Shown here: positions 32,507 to 42,435 of the stretch, in pieces
Numbering within the stretch: position 1 is the stretch's first letter
Layout: every line of letters starts with the position of its first letter
DNA from: Ornithinibacillus californiensis
Lineage (GTDB): Bacteria; Bacillota; Bacilli; Bacillales; Amphibacillaceae
Assembly: GCF_001038485.1 (NCBI RefSeq)
Contig: NZ_LDUE01000005.1
Location: forward strand, 1-64,000
Length of the DNA: 64,000 bases
Direction: 5' to 3'
Program-made: the position numbers and the translations under genes
The notes under the pieces: model-generated
The model's database searches: none
The model's input: only the letters and a program-made list of their open reading frames with translations
What the model was told of the DNA's origin: nothing

Positions 32507-34957
32507 ATGAATAAATTATTAAAGTGGATTGCAGTAATCGGGGCTTCACTTATTCTTTTAACAGTAGGTATAAAACAGACCGACGCAAATATAGAGCAAG
32601 CAACTTTGGATCCATTATTATTGGATGCGATTGCTGAAGGGTTAAATGAATTTCAGGTTATTGTAACATTTGAGGGTGATCAAGCTCCAACAGAAGCTAA
32701 TCTAAATGTATTAGAAGAATTAGGAATTACGGAAGGTATCTCTCTTAATTCCTTACCAATGGTAGCAACTATTCTTACCAAAAGCCAAATTGAGGCTTTG
32801 AAAGAAGAGGGTATGGTTCGATCTATTTTTCTAAATAAAAAGCTAGAATATTTTAATGAAGATTCTCGTAATATTACTGGAGTTGAGGAAGTTCGAACAG
32901 ATAATGATATGCGAGTTCAAAATGGTGGACTACCCGTTACTGGGAAAGGAATAGGTGTCGTAGTCAATGATAGTGGGGTTGACGGTTTACACCAAGACAT
33001 CGAGTTTGGCAATCATTTAGTTCAAAATGTTATGGCTAACGCAAATCTTAGTAGTTTAGCTCCTGGTATTTTACCGATTACATACCTGGAGAATGTTCCG
33101 AGCACCGATACCAATTCTGGTCACGGTACCCATGTAGCTGGGACTGTTGGTGGAACAGGTGAAATGTCAGGTGGGAAATATGAAGGTGTTGCTCCTGGTG
33201 CAGATCTAATTGGTTATGGTTCTGGTGCGGCGCTATTTATTTTAGATTCACTTGGTGGGTTTGATTACGCAATTACTAATCAAGCGCAATACGATATTAG
33301 AGTTATTACGAATTCTTGGGGATCATCAGGTGACTTTGATCCAGATGACCCAGTAAATATCGCAAGTAAAAAGGCGTTTGACCGTGGTATCACCGTGCTA
33401 TTTGCAGCTGGAAACTCCGGTCCTGGTGAAAATACCCATAATCCGTATGCAAAAGCACCTTGGGTCATTTCGGTTGCGGCTGGAGAAAAAGACGGTACAT
33501 TAGCTGACTTTTCTTCCCGAGGAACAAAAGATGTTGGTGGAACATTTACAGCAGATGGAGAAACATGGGAGTGGAAGGATGAGCCTTCTATTACGGCACC
33601 AGGAGTAGATATTATTTCAACCCGTGCAGTGTCGCCAATTCCGCTACTAGCGACCGATTTGGATTTAGAATTAATTGATCCAGCGCATATACCTTACTAT
33701 ACAACAATGAGTGGAACATCCATGGCTACTCCACATGTAGCAGGTGTAGTCGCATTAATGCTTGAGGCAAATCCACTCCTTTCACCAGATGAAGTGAAAA
33801 ATATCTTACAACAAACTGCAACAAATATGCCAGGGTATGAATCTTGGGAAGTTGGTGCTGGTTATGTGAATGCCCATGCAGCAGTGGAAGCAGCATTTAA
33901 TTCTGTTGATAATTATGGAAGTACGGTCAATATGTTTAAGACATTTAATAGTAGTGTAGAATCAAGTACATCTTCACAAGATTTTACTGTTGACTATAAC
34001 CCAATTACCGCTGTTTCAACAAATCAATATACTTTTGAGGTCGAAGAGGGTGTAGCGAGTTTAGAAGCAAGAGTGGATGTTGGAGGTCTATTACAACAGA
34101 CTGGTAATCCGCTAAACTTAGTATTGATAGCGCCTGATGGAACTGAATATAGTTCAGGGATTAGCTTATTATTTGCAATAGAATGGGCAAGAACTGTCTC
34201 CGTTAATGCACCTCAAGCAGGTACTTGGGCAGTGGAAGTTCGTGGTTTACGAGGTGTGGAGGAGAATCCATTAGGAATTGGGTTACCGGAAACCGTTCAA
34301 GGAACCATAAAAAGTACAACAATTAGTGGTTTTTCTGGGTTGAATGATATTGAAGGTCATCCAGCAGCTTCAGCAATTCAAATGGGTGTGAAGGAGCAAT
34401 TGTTTGACGGCTATGCGAATGGAAAGTTTAAGCCGAATAAAGCAATAACGCGTGGAGAATTAGCAGAGTCATTAGTAATGGGAGCTGGTATCCGCCAAGC
34501 CTTACCTAGTGAGGATGGACTTTCACCAGTTGAATCTGCGGTAACACAGCAAGGTGCTGCCATTCGCGATGCAGCACAAGTACAAAATGGCGTTATGCTA
34601 CTGGATAGCAACGGTGCTTTCAATGCAGATGCTAGCGTTACTAGAGCAAGTCTTGCCTATTCGTTCGTTCAAAGTCTTGGCCTTCAGGATATGGCGATGG
34701 AGTCTGTTGATCAAGTTACAGTTCAGTACGGAGACCAACGTATACCTATCCAAGACGCTAGAGATATCCCAGAGGAATGGAAAGGATATGTTCAATTAGC
34801 GTTAGATTTGAATATATTAAATGCGTCATTTGACGTAGAACAAGGACCATTTGATCTTAAACCAACTATTACTGCAACCTTTTCACCAAATCAAAATGTA
34901 ACAAGAGGTGAATTTGCGGTTGCGATGACTCGATATTATAATGCTTTTTTCAAGTAG
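32507..34957 (+). CDS. secreted S8 subtilisin-like protease with SLH-like C-terminus
   Basis: 816 residues. Signal peptide (1-27), inhibitor-I9-like propeptide (about 46-115, QVIVTFEGD...), peptidase S8 domain with Asp155 (VNDSGVDG), His206 (GHGTHVAG), oxyanion Asn303 and Ser405 (GTSMATPH). A beta domain (about 470-610) and then repeats resembling S-layer homology modules (GYANGKFKPNKAITRGELAE, FSPNQNVTRGEFAVAMTRYYN) should hold the enzyme on the cell wall. The first 467 residues are closely similar to the next gene. Confidence 0.9.
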   Translation: MNKLLKWIAVIGASLILLTVGIKQTDANIEQATLDPLLLDAIAEGLNEFQVIVTFEGDQAPTEANLNVLEELGITEGISLNSLPMVATILTKSQIEALKEEGMVRSIFLNKKLEYFNEDSRNITGVEEVRTDNDMRVQNGGLPVTGKGIGVVVNDSGVDGLHQDIEFGNHLVQNVMANANLSSLAPGILPITYLENVPSTDTNSGHGTHVAGTVGGTGEMSGGKYEGVAPGADLIGYGSGAALFILDSLGGFDYAITNQAQYDIRVITNSWGSSGDFDPDDPVNIASKKAFDRGITVLFAAGNSGPGENTHNPYAKAPWVISVAAGEKDGTLADFSSRGTKDVGGTFTADGETWEWKDEPSITAPGVDIISTRAVSPIPLLATDLDLELIDPAHIPYYTTMSGTSMATPHVAGVVALMLEANPLLSPDEVKNILQQTATNMPGYESWEVGAGYVNAHAAVEAAFNSVDNYGSTVNMFKTFNSSVESSTSSQDFTVDYNPITAVSTNQYTFEVEEGVASLEARVDVGGLLQQTGNPLNLVLIAPDGTEYSSGISLLFAIEWARTVSVNAPQAGTWAVEVRGLRGVEENPLGIGLPETVQGTIKSTTISGFSGLNDIEGHPAASAIQMGVKEQLFDGYANGKFKPNKAITRGELAESLVMGAGIRQALPSEDGLSPVESAVTQQGAAIRDAAQVQNGVMLLDSNGAFNADASVTRASLAYSFVQSLGLQDMAMESVDQVTVQYGDQRIPIQDARDIPEEWKGYVQLALDLNILNASFDVEQGPFDLKPTITATFSPNQNVTRGEFAVAMTRYYNAFFK

Positions 34958-34989
34958 TAGCTAAGAATTAATGAATTTGATTCCTCCCC

Positions 34990-35024
34990 AACCAGCACTG
35001 AATTTTAGTGCTGGTTTTTTATTT
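34990..35024 (+). terminator. terminator of first protease
   Basis: AACCAGCACT (34990-34999) pairs with AGTGCTGGTT (35007-35016), then TTTT. The rest of the gap to 35265 holds two AAAAGTA motifs and a short TTATCTG/CAGATAA dyad, but no gene. Confidence 0.9.
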
Positions 35025-35265
35025 GTTAAGAAGCATATTCCTTTAGTTATCTGTACTAAGGAAAACGAATCAGATAAAAGTAATATAATTCCATTTAAAG
35101 TAAAAATTGTAAATAAAGATAACTAGTGTGTCCAAAAGGCTACAAAAGTATGGCATCAAAAGTCCTTTAATAAAGGGAAGATTGTTACTATTAGGCGATA
35201 GTATTCTTCTTCTCCTTTCTCCATAATAAATTTATATCCAAATATTCGAAATAGGAGGAGAATAC

Positions 35266-36669
35266 ATGAAGTATATTATTAAACTTGTCTTAGTAATTGG
35301 TGTGATCGGCCTTTTCTTTACGTATAACGTAAAGGATACAGAAGCAACGTTAGACCTGACAAAGCTTGGGCCGACACTAGTTGAAGAGCTATCGAAAGGG
35401 TTAAGTGAATATCAGGTTATCGTTACCTTTGAGGGGGAGGAAGAGCCATCATTAATAAATTTAGAGCTACTAGAGGATCTTGGGGTAACGAAGGCGATAT
35501 CTTTATCCTCTTTACCAATGGTAGCAACTGTTCTGACGGAATCACAAATTGAAGCATTACAGAACGAAGCTTCCGTTCGCTCTATTTATTTAAATAAAAA
35601 AATGGAGTACTTTAATGAAGACTCAAGAAATATCACAGGTGTCGTGGATGTGCGTAATGATGCCAATATGATTGATCAAAATGGTGGATTACCTGTGACG
35701 GGTGAAGGTGTTGGTGTTGTGGTGAATGACAGTGGGGTAGACGGGCTTCATGCTGATGTTCAATTTGGCGATAATCTAGTTCAAAACGTTGCGGCAAATG
35801 TGAATTTGGCAAGCCTTGCTCCTGGACTTTTACCCGTGACCTATTTAGAAAATGTACCAAGCACCGATGTGTTATCCGGACATGGTACACATGTAGCGGC
35901 AACAGTAGGAGGTTCTGGTGAGCTTTCCGATGGGAAATATGAAGGAGTTGCTCCTGGGGCCGATTTAATTGGATATGGTTCTGGGGCAGCTGTCCTCATG
36001 TTAGATGCTCTAGGTGGATTTGATTATGCGTTAGAGCATAAGGATGAGTACAATATTAAAGTTATTACGAATTCATGGGGATCTTCTGGGGATTTTGATC
36101 CGAATGATCCAATTAATATTGCTAGTAAGCAAGCATTTGATGCTGGGATTACGGTTCTGTTTGCTGCTGGTAATGAAGGACCAACAGAAAATACACATAA
36201 TCCATATGCCAAGGCACCATGGGTCATTTCTGTAGCGGCAGGTAACAAAGATGGCTTAACACTTGCAGATTTTTCATCTAGGGGTACAGAAGGTGTTGGT
36301 GGGACGTTTGAAATCGATGGTGAGACTTGGGAGTGGAAGGATGAACCAACTGTAACAGCACCAGGTGTTGATGTAATATCTGCCCGTGGAGTATCACCAC
36401 TACCGTTACTAGCAACAAGTACGGATTTAGCTTTAATATCACCATTGCATCTACCTTTTTACACTACTATGAGTGGTACTTCCATGGCAACACCTCATGT
36501 GGCTGGTATTGTAGCGCTAATGTTAGAAGCTAATCCATCATTAACTCCTGATGATGTTAAGAGTATATTGATGCAAACAGCAACTGATATGCCGGGATAT
36601 GAGTCTTGGGAAGTTGGAGCGGGTTACGTCAATGCGTACTACGCAGTAGAAGCAGCATTTTCACATTAA
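35266..36669 (+). CDS. secreted S8 subtilisin-like protease, no anchor
   Basis: 467 residues, collinear with the first 467 of the preceding protease. Signal peptide (1-27, cleavage near TEA), propeptide (about 46-115), then catalytic Asp155, His206, oxyanion Asn303 and Ser406 (GTSMATPH). It ends right after the catalytic domain, so it lacks the beta domain and SLH-like region and should be released into the medium. Tandem duplication with loss or gain of the anchor. Own ribosome-binding site AGGAGGAG and own terminator. Confidence 0.9.
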   Translation: MKYIIKLVLVIGVIGLFFTYNVKDTEATLDLTKLGPTLVEELSKGLSEYQVIVTFEGEEEPSLINLELLEDLGVTKAISLSSLPMVATVLTESQIEALQNEASVRSIYLNKKMEYFNEDSRNITGVVDVRNDANMIDQNGGLPVTGEGVGVVVNDSGVDGLHADVQFGDNLVQNVAANVNLASLAPGLLPVTYLENVPSTDVLSGHGTHVAATVGGSGELSDGKYEGVAPGADLIGYGSGAAVLMLDALGGFDYALEHKDEYNIKVITNSWGSSGDFDPNDPINIASKQAFDAGITVLFAAGNEGPTENTHNPYAKAPWVISVAAGNKDGLTLADFSSRGTEGVGGTFEIDGETWEWKDEPTVTAPGVDVISARGVSPLPLLATSTDLALISPLHLPFYTTMSGTSMATPHVAGIVALMLEANPSLTPDDVKSILMQTATDMPGYESWEVGAGYVNAYYAVEAAFSH

Positions 36670-36684
36670 TAAACACATTCCATG

Positions 36685-36716
36685 GGATAAGCGAAATTCT
36701 CGCTTATCCTTTTTTT
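36685..36716 (+). terminator. terminator of second protease
   Basis: GGATAAGCGA (36685-36694) pairs with TCGCTTATCC (36700-36709), then T7. Confidence 0.92.
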
Positions 36717-36745
36717 AAAAAGATAAGAAAGTATAAATTCAGAGA

Positions 36746-36894
36746 TGTCTAGCTCCGGGCGCCTGCGACTAGCGAGACTTCCCTCACCTCCGTACGATAA
36801 GTCAACATCGACTCCCTCCGGTCATCGTGTTTCCTTTATCTCCTACGGCTCAGTCCAGTCCGTACGTCGCAAAGCGGGCTCCCTGCGCTTTTCT
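36746..36894. repeat. Bacillaceae-type intergenic repeat
   Basis: Begins TGTCTAGCTCCGGGCGCC and ends CCCTGCGCTTTTC, GC-richer than its surroundings, with internal dyads (TCCGTACG with CGTACG; GATAAGT with TTTATC). I recognise this block as one that recurs between genes in many Bacillaceae. It is unrelated to the 4.3/60.3-kb repeat. A frame running through it (36745-36933) is not a gene. Confidence 0.7.
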
Positions 36895-36899
36895 TTTGT

Positions 36900-36926
36900 T
36901 GTCACAAAACTAGCCACTCAATCGTT
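36900..36926 (+). promoter_or_regulatory. ECF41-type promoter
   Basis: TGTCACA (36900-36906), spacer of exactly 16, CGTT (36923-36926). The published ECF41 target is TGTCACA-N16-CGTC, so only the last -10 base differs. It lies 31 bases before the operon that encodes an ECF41 sigma factor. Confidence 0.8.
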
Positions 36927-36957
36927 CTATTAGTAAATGCAGAAGGAGTTGTAAATA

Positions 36958-38133
36958 ATGAAAGAATTAACTTGTGTCGTAATTGGTGGTGGCTATGCTG
37001 GTATACATGCCGTTAAAGCAATTCAGAAAAGGTTGCAAAATAAGCAAGCATTACGAGTCATATTAATCAATGCCAAACCTTATCATGTTAAGAAGGTATT
37101 GTTATTTAAACCCGCAGCTCAAGAAACTCCTATAAAAGTACCGTTAAAGCAAATCTTTCCAGAAGATGTAGATATTGTTCAAGGTAACGTTTTCTCTGTT
37201 GATTATATAAAAAAGTCCATTGCAATTAGGAACGATAAAGAGGAGCAGCAGCAAATAAATTATGATTTTTTAGTAATAGCTGCTGGAAGTTCTTTTCAAC
37301 AGCTAATTGAGGTGCGTGGTGGGATTAGTCTATCTAGTTATGAGAATGCTCAGCGCATTCGCCAACAATGGTTGAATAATTTACGTATAGCTAAGGAAAC
37401 AAAAGACCCTATGGAGCGTAAAAGGCTTTTAACTATTGCAGTAGCAGGAGCAGGTATTAGTGGTATAGAAACATCGGCTTATCTAGCAGAGCAAGTAAGA
37501 AATACTGCTGAATCTAATGACTTCAACCTAGAGGAAGTCCGTGTCTTACTAATTAATTCCAAGGAACGGCTATTTGTTGATGGACCTAAAAAATTAAGTG
37601 GAAAATTGGAAAAAAGGCTAAACAAGTTGGGGGTTAAAGTCATTCATGATGAAAAGGTTGTTAGGGTGAAAGAAGGAAAAGTAGATTTAGAAAATGGTAA
37701 CAGTATTCCAACGGGATTATGCATCTGGACGACAGGCTTGATCCCGAATCCCAACCTTGCTTCTTGGGGCTTGCCTTTAACCGAAGACGGTAGATTAGTA
37801 GTGGATAGCTCCTATCGGGTGAAAGGTATGGATAGCATATACAGTATAGGGGATTGTGCAAGAATAATCGACCCTAGTACCGGGGTTGAAGATAAGATGA
37901 CCTGTAAGGAAGCAACCATCCAAGCTAGAAGATTAGGAAAGGTCATCCGAGCCGATATCTACCAAAAAAAAGCACCAGTTCATCAAACGCCAATAACAAC
38001 CTATTGCTTTGGACTTGGTGAGAAGAAGGGGTTAGTCTGGGTAGCGTTACCTAAGCTCGATCTATATTTATCAGGAAAAATTGGCTATTGGATAAGAAAA
38101 ACAACCTGGGATATTGCTAGTTTGGTAAAATAA
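36958..38133 (+). CDS. NAD(P)/FAD-dependent oxidoreductase (NDH-2-like)
   Basis: 391 residues from ATG 36958 behind GAAGGAG. FAD-binding CVVIGGGYAGIHAVKAI at the N-terminus, second dinucleotide-binding IAVAGAGISGIETSAYLAE (about 162-180), and the FAD-site YSIGDCARI. This is the type II NADH dehydrogenase/ferredoxin reductase-like fold. Electron acceptor unknown. Oxidoreductases are the classic partners and targets of ECF41 sigma factors, matching the gene directly downstream (30 bases). Confidence 0.87.
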   Translation: MKELTCVVIGGGYAGIHAVKAIQKRLQNKQALRVILINAKPYHVKKVLLFKPAAQETPIKVPLKQIFPEDVDIVQGNVFSVDYIKKSIAIRNDKEEQQQINYDFLVIAAGSSFQQLIEVRGGISLSSYENAQRIRQQWLNNLRIAKETKDPMERKRLLTIAVAGAGISGIETSAYLAEQVRNTAESNDFNLEEVRVLLINSKERLFVDGPKKLSGKLEKRLNKLGVKVIHDEKVVRVKEGKVDLENGNSIPTGLCIWTTGLIPNPNLASWGLPLTEDGRLVVDSSYRVKGMDSIYSIGDCARIIDPSTGVEDKMTCKEATIQARRLGKVIRADIYQKKAPVHQTPITTYCFGLGEKKGLVWVALPKLDLYLSGKIGYWIRKTTWDIASLVK

Positions 38134-38163
38134 GAGAAAAGCAGGTACTGGAGTGTGTGATAA

Positions 38164-39051
38164 ATGGAGATAGACCAGTTGTACCAAAACTATAAGCCCT
38201 TACTTTTCACCTTAGCTTATCAATTAACAGGAACTAGATCCGATGCAGAGGATGTTGTCCAGGATGTATTCGTAAAGTTGCATGGGATGGATGTGCAGCG
38301 TTTAGAACATGAAAAAGCTTATCTCTGCAAAATGGTAACCAATCAGTGCTTGGATTATTTGAAGTCTGCAAGAATGAAGAGAGAACAGTATGTTGGTACA
38401 TGGTTGCCAGAGCCGGTTAGAACAACTCCTGAAGATTTAAGCGATATAGTGATCCAAAATGATTTGTTATCGTACGCCATGCTCGTCGTAATGGAACGGT
38501 TAACAAACGTAGAAAGGGCTGTATTTGTCCTGAAAGAGGCCTATTCCTTTGATTACCGGACCATTGCAGAAATGGTAGATAAGAGTGAGGTGAACTGCCG
38601 TAAGCTATATAGCCGGGCAAAGGAAAAACTAGGAACCGATAAAGAAATGATGAATCCTCAACAGATAGATAAAAAGTGGATGGAGAACTTGCTATCCGTC
38701 TTACAGGTAGGCGATATAGAGCAATTATTACCACTATTATCCGAGGATGTTACTGTTTACTCCGACGGGGGAGGAAAAGTTCCAGCAGCTGTACATCCTA
38801 TCCGCACGCCAGAACTGGTACTTCGCTTCTTAGGCGGTTTATTAAAACGACTTCCGATGTTTGGAGAGAGTACACGTTTTAAAGCGATATCTATTAATGG
38901 CGAGGAAGGGCTCGTTTTATACAATGATCAAGAAATTATATTAGTCGCCATGTTTGAATTGGATTCCAATCTATTAAAAAATATATACTTTATACGAAAT
39001 CCAGATAAGCTAGAAATATTAAAACACCAACTGATTAATACAGTACAATAA
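38164..39051 (+). CDS. ECF41-family sigma factor (SigJ-like)
   Basis: 295 residues. Sigma-70 region 2 (about 5-75, YQLTGTRSDAEDVVQDVFVKL), region 4 (about 105-160), and a SnoaL-like C-terminal domain (about 170-290). The three ECF41 signatures are present: WLPEP (80-84), DGGGK (201-205) and NPDKL near the end. In ECF41 the C-terminal domain acts as a fused regulator in place of an anti-sigma factor. Together with the promoter at 36900-36926 it should drive its own operon. Confidence 0.9.
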   Translation: MEIDQLYQNYKPLLFTLAYQLTGTRSDAEDVVQDVFVKLHGMDVQRLEHEKAYLCKMVTNQCLDYLKSARMKREQYVGTWLPEPVRTTPEDLSDIVIQNDLLSYAMLVVMERLTNVERAVFVLKEAYSFDYRTIAEMVDKSEVNCRKLYSRAKEKLGTDKEMMNPQQIDKKWMENLLSVLQVGDIEQLLPLLSEDVTVYSDGGGKVPAAVHPIRTPELVLRFLGGLLKRLPMFGESTRFKAISINGEEGLVLYNDQEIILVAMFELDSNLLKNIYFIRNPDKLEILKHQLINTVQ

Positions 39052-39126
39052 ATGGAATTGAAGATGTCTGAATCTTTTTATATTCATATTTACTATTGAT
39101 TTCGTCGGATTTTGTCGGTATACTAA

Positions 39127-39945
<819 letters not shown>

Positions 39946-39948
39946 TAG

Positions 39949-41235
39949 ATGAAAACAGCGGCACTTGGTATTCAACATGTATTAGCGATGTATGCGGGGG
40001 CAATATTAGTCCCATTAATTGTTGGTGGAGCACTCGGCCTAACGCCTGAACAGCTAACGTATTTAGTAGCAATCGATATTTTGATGTGTGGCGTTGCTAC
40101 ATTACTTCAAGTGGTTACAAATCGATTCTTTGGTATTGGTTTACCGGTTGTTCTTGGTTGTACTTTTACGGCAGTTGGACCGATGATTGCTATTGGTAGT
40201 CAATCTGGTATTAATGCTATGTATGGAGCAATCATTGTTTCTGGATTAATCGTTGTACTAGTTAGTGGTATTTTTGGTAAGCTTGTACGATTCTTCCCAC
40301 CGATTGTGACAGGAACAGTAGTTATGATAATTGGTGTAACATTAATTCCGGTTGCTATTAATGACCTTGGTGGTGGACAAGGTGCGGAAGACTTTGGATC
40401 ACTTTCTAATATTGCGCTTGGATTTGGGACATTGATTTTTATCGTTTTAATGTACCGATTTTCAAAAGGTTTTGTTCGTTCGATTTCTATACTAATTGGT
40501 TTAGTCGGAGGAACAGTTGTTGCTGCTTTTATGGGTAAGGTTGATTTCAGTGCTGTTCGTGACGCTACTTATTTTAAATTACCGGAGCTTTTCTATTTTG
40601 GAATGCCTACTTTCGAGTGGTCAGCGATATTAACTTTGACGTTAGTTGCATTAGTTTCATTGGTAGAATCTACTGGTGTTTATTTTGCATTAAGTGATAT
40701 GACAGATAAAAAGCTATCAGAGAAGGACTTATCAAAAGGTTATCGTGCAGAAGGTCTGGCGATTTTCTTTGGTGGGCTCTTCAATGCTCTTCAATACACA
40801 ACGTACTCCCAAAATGTAGGGCTTCTTCAGTTAACAGGTGTAAAAACTCGTAAGGTAATAATTGTAGCTGGAATTATGTTAATTGGTTTAGGGTTAATTC
40901 CTAAAATTGCTGCTTTAACAACGATTATTCCAACTTCTGTTTTGGGTGGAGCTTGTATTGCGATGTTCGGTATGGTTATTTCACAAGGGATCAAAATGCT
41001 AAGCAAAGAAATCTCTCAATCTACTGGGAATTCAATGATTGTTGCTTGTTCGGTTGGTATGGGATTAGGTGTTACCGTTGTTCCTGAGCTATTCGCCCAA
41101 CTACCAAACAGTGTTCAGATATTAACAAGTAATGGAATTGTGGCAGGAAGTATTACGGCAATCGTGCTGAATATTGTATTTAATATGTTGCCATCCAAAC
41201 AACCCATTGCAGTTCTACAAGAAAAAGAAGCATAG
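39949..41235 (+). CDS. pbuX: xanthine permease
   Basis: 428 residues, about 12-14 membrane helices of the NCS2 nucleobase-cation symporter family. AALGIQHVLAMYAGAILVPLIVG is the signature first helix, and QNVGLLQLTGVKTRK the conserved loop near the substrate site. It imports xanthine for Xpt. Start ATG 39949 behind GGGAGGAA. Same order and control as the B. subtilis xpt-pbuX operon. Confidence 0.94.
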   Translation: MKTAALGIQHVLAMYAGAILVPLIVGGALGLTPEQLTYLVAIDILMCGVATLLQVVTNRFFGIGLPVVLGCTFTAVGPMIAIGSQSGINAMYGAIIVSGLIVVLVSGIFGKLVRFFPPIVTGTVVMIIGVTLIPVAINDLGGGQGAEDFGSLSNIALGFGTLIFIVLMYRFSKGFVRSISILIGLVGGTVVAAFMGKVDFSAVRDATYFKLPELFYFGMPTFEWSAILTLTLVALVSLVESTGVYFALSDMTDKKLSEKDLSKGYRAEGLAIFFGGLFNALQYTTYSQNVGLLQLTGVKTRKVIIVAGIMLIGLGLIPKIAALTTIIPTSVLGGACIAMFGMVISQGIKMLSKEISQSTGNSMIVACSVGMGLGVTVVPELFAQLPNSVQILTSNGIVAGSITAIVLNIVFNMLPSKQPIAVLQEKEA

Positions 41236-41249
41236 GATATTATAGAAGG

Positions 41250-41278
41250 AACTCTCATGATACTCATGGGAGTTTTTT
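41250..41278 (+). terminator. terminator of xpt-pbuX
   Basis: AACTCTCATGA pairs with TCATGGGAGTT (one mismatch), then T6. Confidence 0.85.
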
Positions 41279-41413
41279 AGTTAGCAATACATTTAGTTAT
41301 CCCATTAATTATCTAAATAATAACAAAATTTTTCTAATTTGTTATGATGGTAGAATTTTATGGTAAAATTTATTGGAATCATAAATTATGGTATTTAGGA
41401 AGAGGTTCGTAGG

Positions 41414-41902
41414 ATGTTAAATTTGACCAAGGTACAAGTAAAAGAAGAAGAGGTATTACATAATTTAATACAATTTTACATCTATGAGTTCAGCAAATAC
41501 ATTCCAACGATTAGAATGGAGGAGAATGGTGCATATAAGCCATTTAATTTACAGAAATATTGGGATGAAAACAACTTTCATGCATATTTTATCAAGCTAG
41601 AAAATGAATTGATTGGATTTACGCTTGTGGAAAGTGCAACGGAGTCTGAACCTAACACCATTGAAGAGTTCTTTATTATGGCTAAACATAGTGGTAATGG
41701 CTACGGGAAGGAAATTGCTAAAAAGTTATTCCATATGTTTCCTGGTGATTGGTTTATTACTCAAATTGAAAACAACAAGCCTGCTCATGCATTTTGGTAT
41801 GGATTAATAAAAGAAATTACTAATGATAGATTCTCGGAGCGATTTCAAGAGGGAATGTATATCCAAGAGTTTAATACAAAACAAGTTTGTAATTTACAAT
41901 AA
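41414..41902 (+). CDS. GNAT N-acetyltransferase
   Basis: 162 residues. A GNAT of the YesJ-like kind: LHNLIQFYIYEFSKYIP near the start, motif A IEEFFIMAKHSGNGYGKEIAKKLFHMFPG, then ITQIENNKPAHAFWYGLIKEIT. The acetyl-CoA loop is G-N-G-Y-G-K. Substrate unknown. TGGTAAAAT upstream may be an extended -10. A small membrane-anchored protein gene follows by 39 bases. Confidence 0.8.
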   Translation: MLNLTKVQVKEEEVLHNLIQFYIYEFSKYIPTIRMEENGAYKPFNLQKYWDENNFHAYFIKLENELIGFTLVESATESEPNTIEEFFIMAKHSGNGYGKEIAKKLFHMFPGDWFITQIENNKPAHAFWYGLIKEITNDRFSERFQEGMYIQEFNTKQVCNLQ

Positions 41903-41941
41903 GGAGAGCGTTGAGAGAAATCGCAAAGGGGGAGATGGGCA

Positions 41942-42343
41942 TTGAAAAAGAAGAAAAAGATTTTCCTGACAATAGTAGTTGTAGCCATTATATTTGGAGG
42001 ACTATATGCTACTACATACATACCTAAAAAGCTTATTTCTATAAACCCATCCGAAGTATCAAAATTAGAGATCTTCGACGGCAATCAGGGTAAGGCACTA
42101 ACTGTAAGCGATGGAGAACATATAAAACATATCATAACTAATCTTAATGGAATCACGTTTAGCAAAGGGAAATCTAGTTTAGGATACTTGGGTTATCGTT
42201 TTCGAATGACGATTTACGATGAAGACGGGGATGAACAGAAAGTACTGATCATTAATAGTAATGATAAAGTAAGATATAAAGGTTTTTTCTATACGGATCC
42301 AACTAAGCGCATTGATATTGATTATATTGACAGTCTCTTTTAG
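41942..42343 (+). CDS. small membrane-anchored hypothetical protein
   Basis: 133 residues from TTG 41942 behind GGGGGAGATGGG. Lys-rich N-terminus, one membrane helix (about 7-27), then a beta-rich extracellular domain (SKLEIFDGNQGKALTVSDGEHIKHIITNLNG, then RFRMTIYDEDGDEQKVLIINSNDKVRY). The pattern resembles small regulatory or inhibitor-like domains found in Bacillaceae secreted proteins, but I do not recognise the family. A strong terminator follows. Confidence 0.65.
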   Translation: MKKKKKIFLTIVVVAIIFGGLYATTYIPKKLISINPSEVSKLEIFDGNQGKALTVSDGEHIKHIITNLNGITFSKGKSSLGYLGYRFRMTIYDEDGDEQKVLIINSNDKVRYKGFFYTDPTKRIDIDYIDSLF

Positions 42344-42392
42344 AAGGAAAAACATTAAGTGAATATACCGTGGTTACTGACGGGAAAACATT

Positions 42393-42427
42393 AGAGGAGC
42401 TTGTTTTGTACAAGCTCCTCTTTTTAT
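42393..42427 (+). terminator. terminator
   Basis: AGAGGAGCTTG (42393-42403) pairs perfectly with CAAGCTCCTCT (42411-42421), then TTTT. Confidence 0.9.
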
Positions 42428-42435
42428 AGAAAAAA

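Noticed and set aside
36745-36933. Open frame across the intergenic repeat
   Set aside because: It runs through the repeat and promoter, with no ribosome-binding site or family resemblance.
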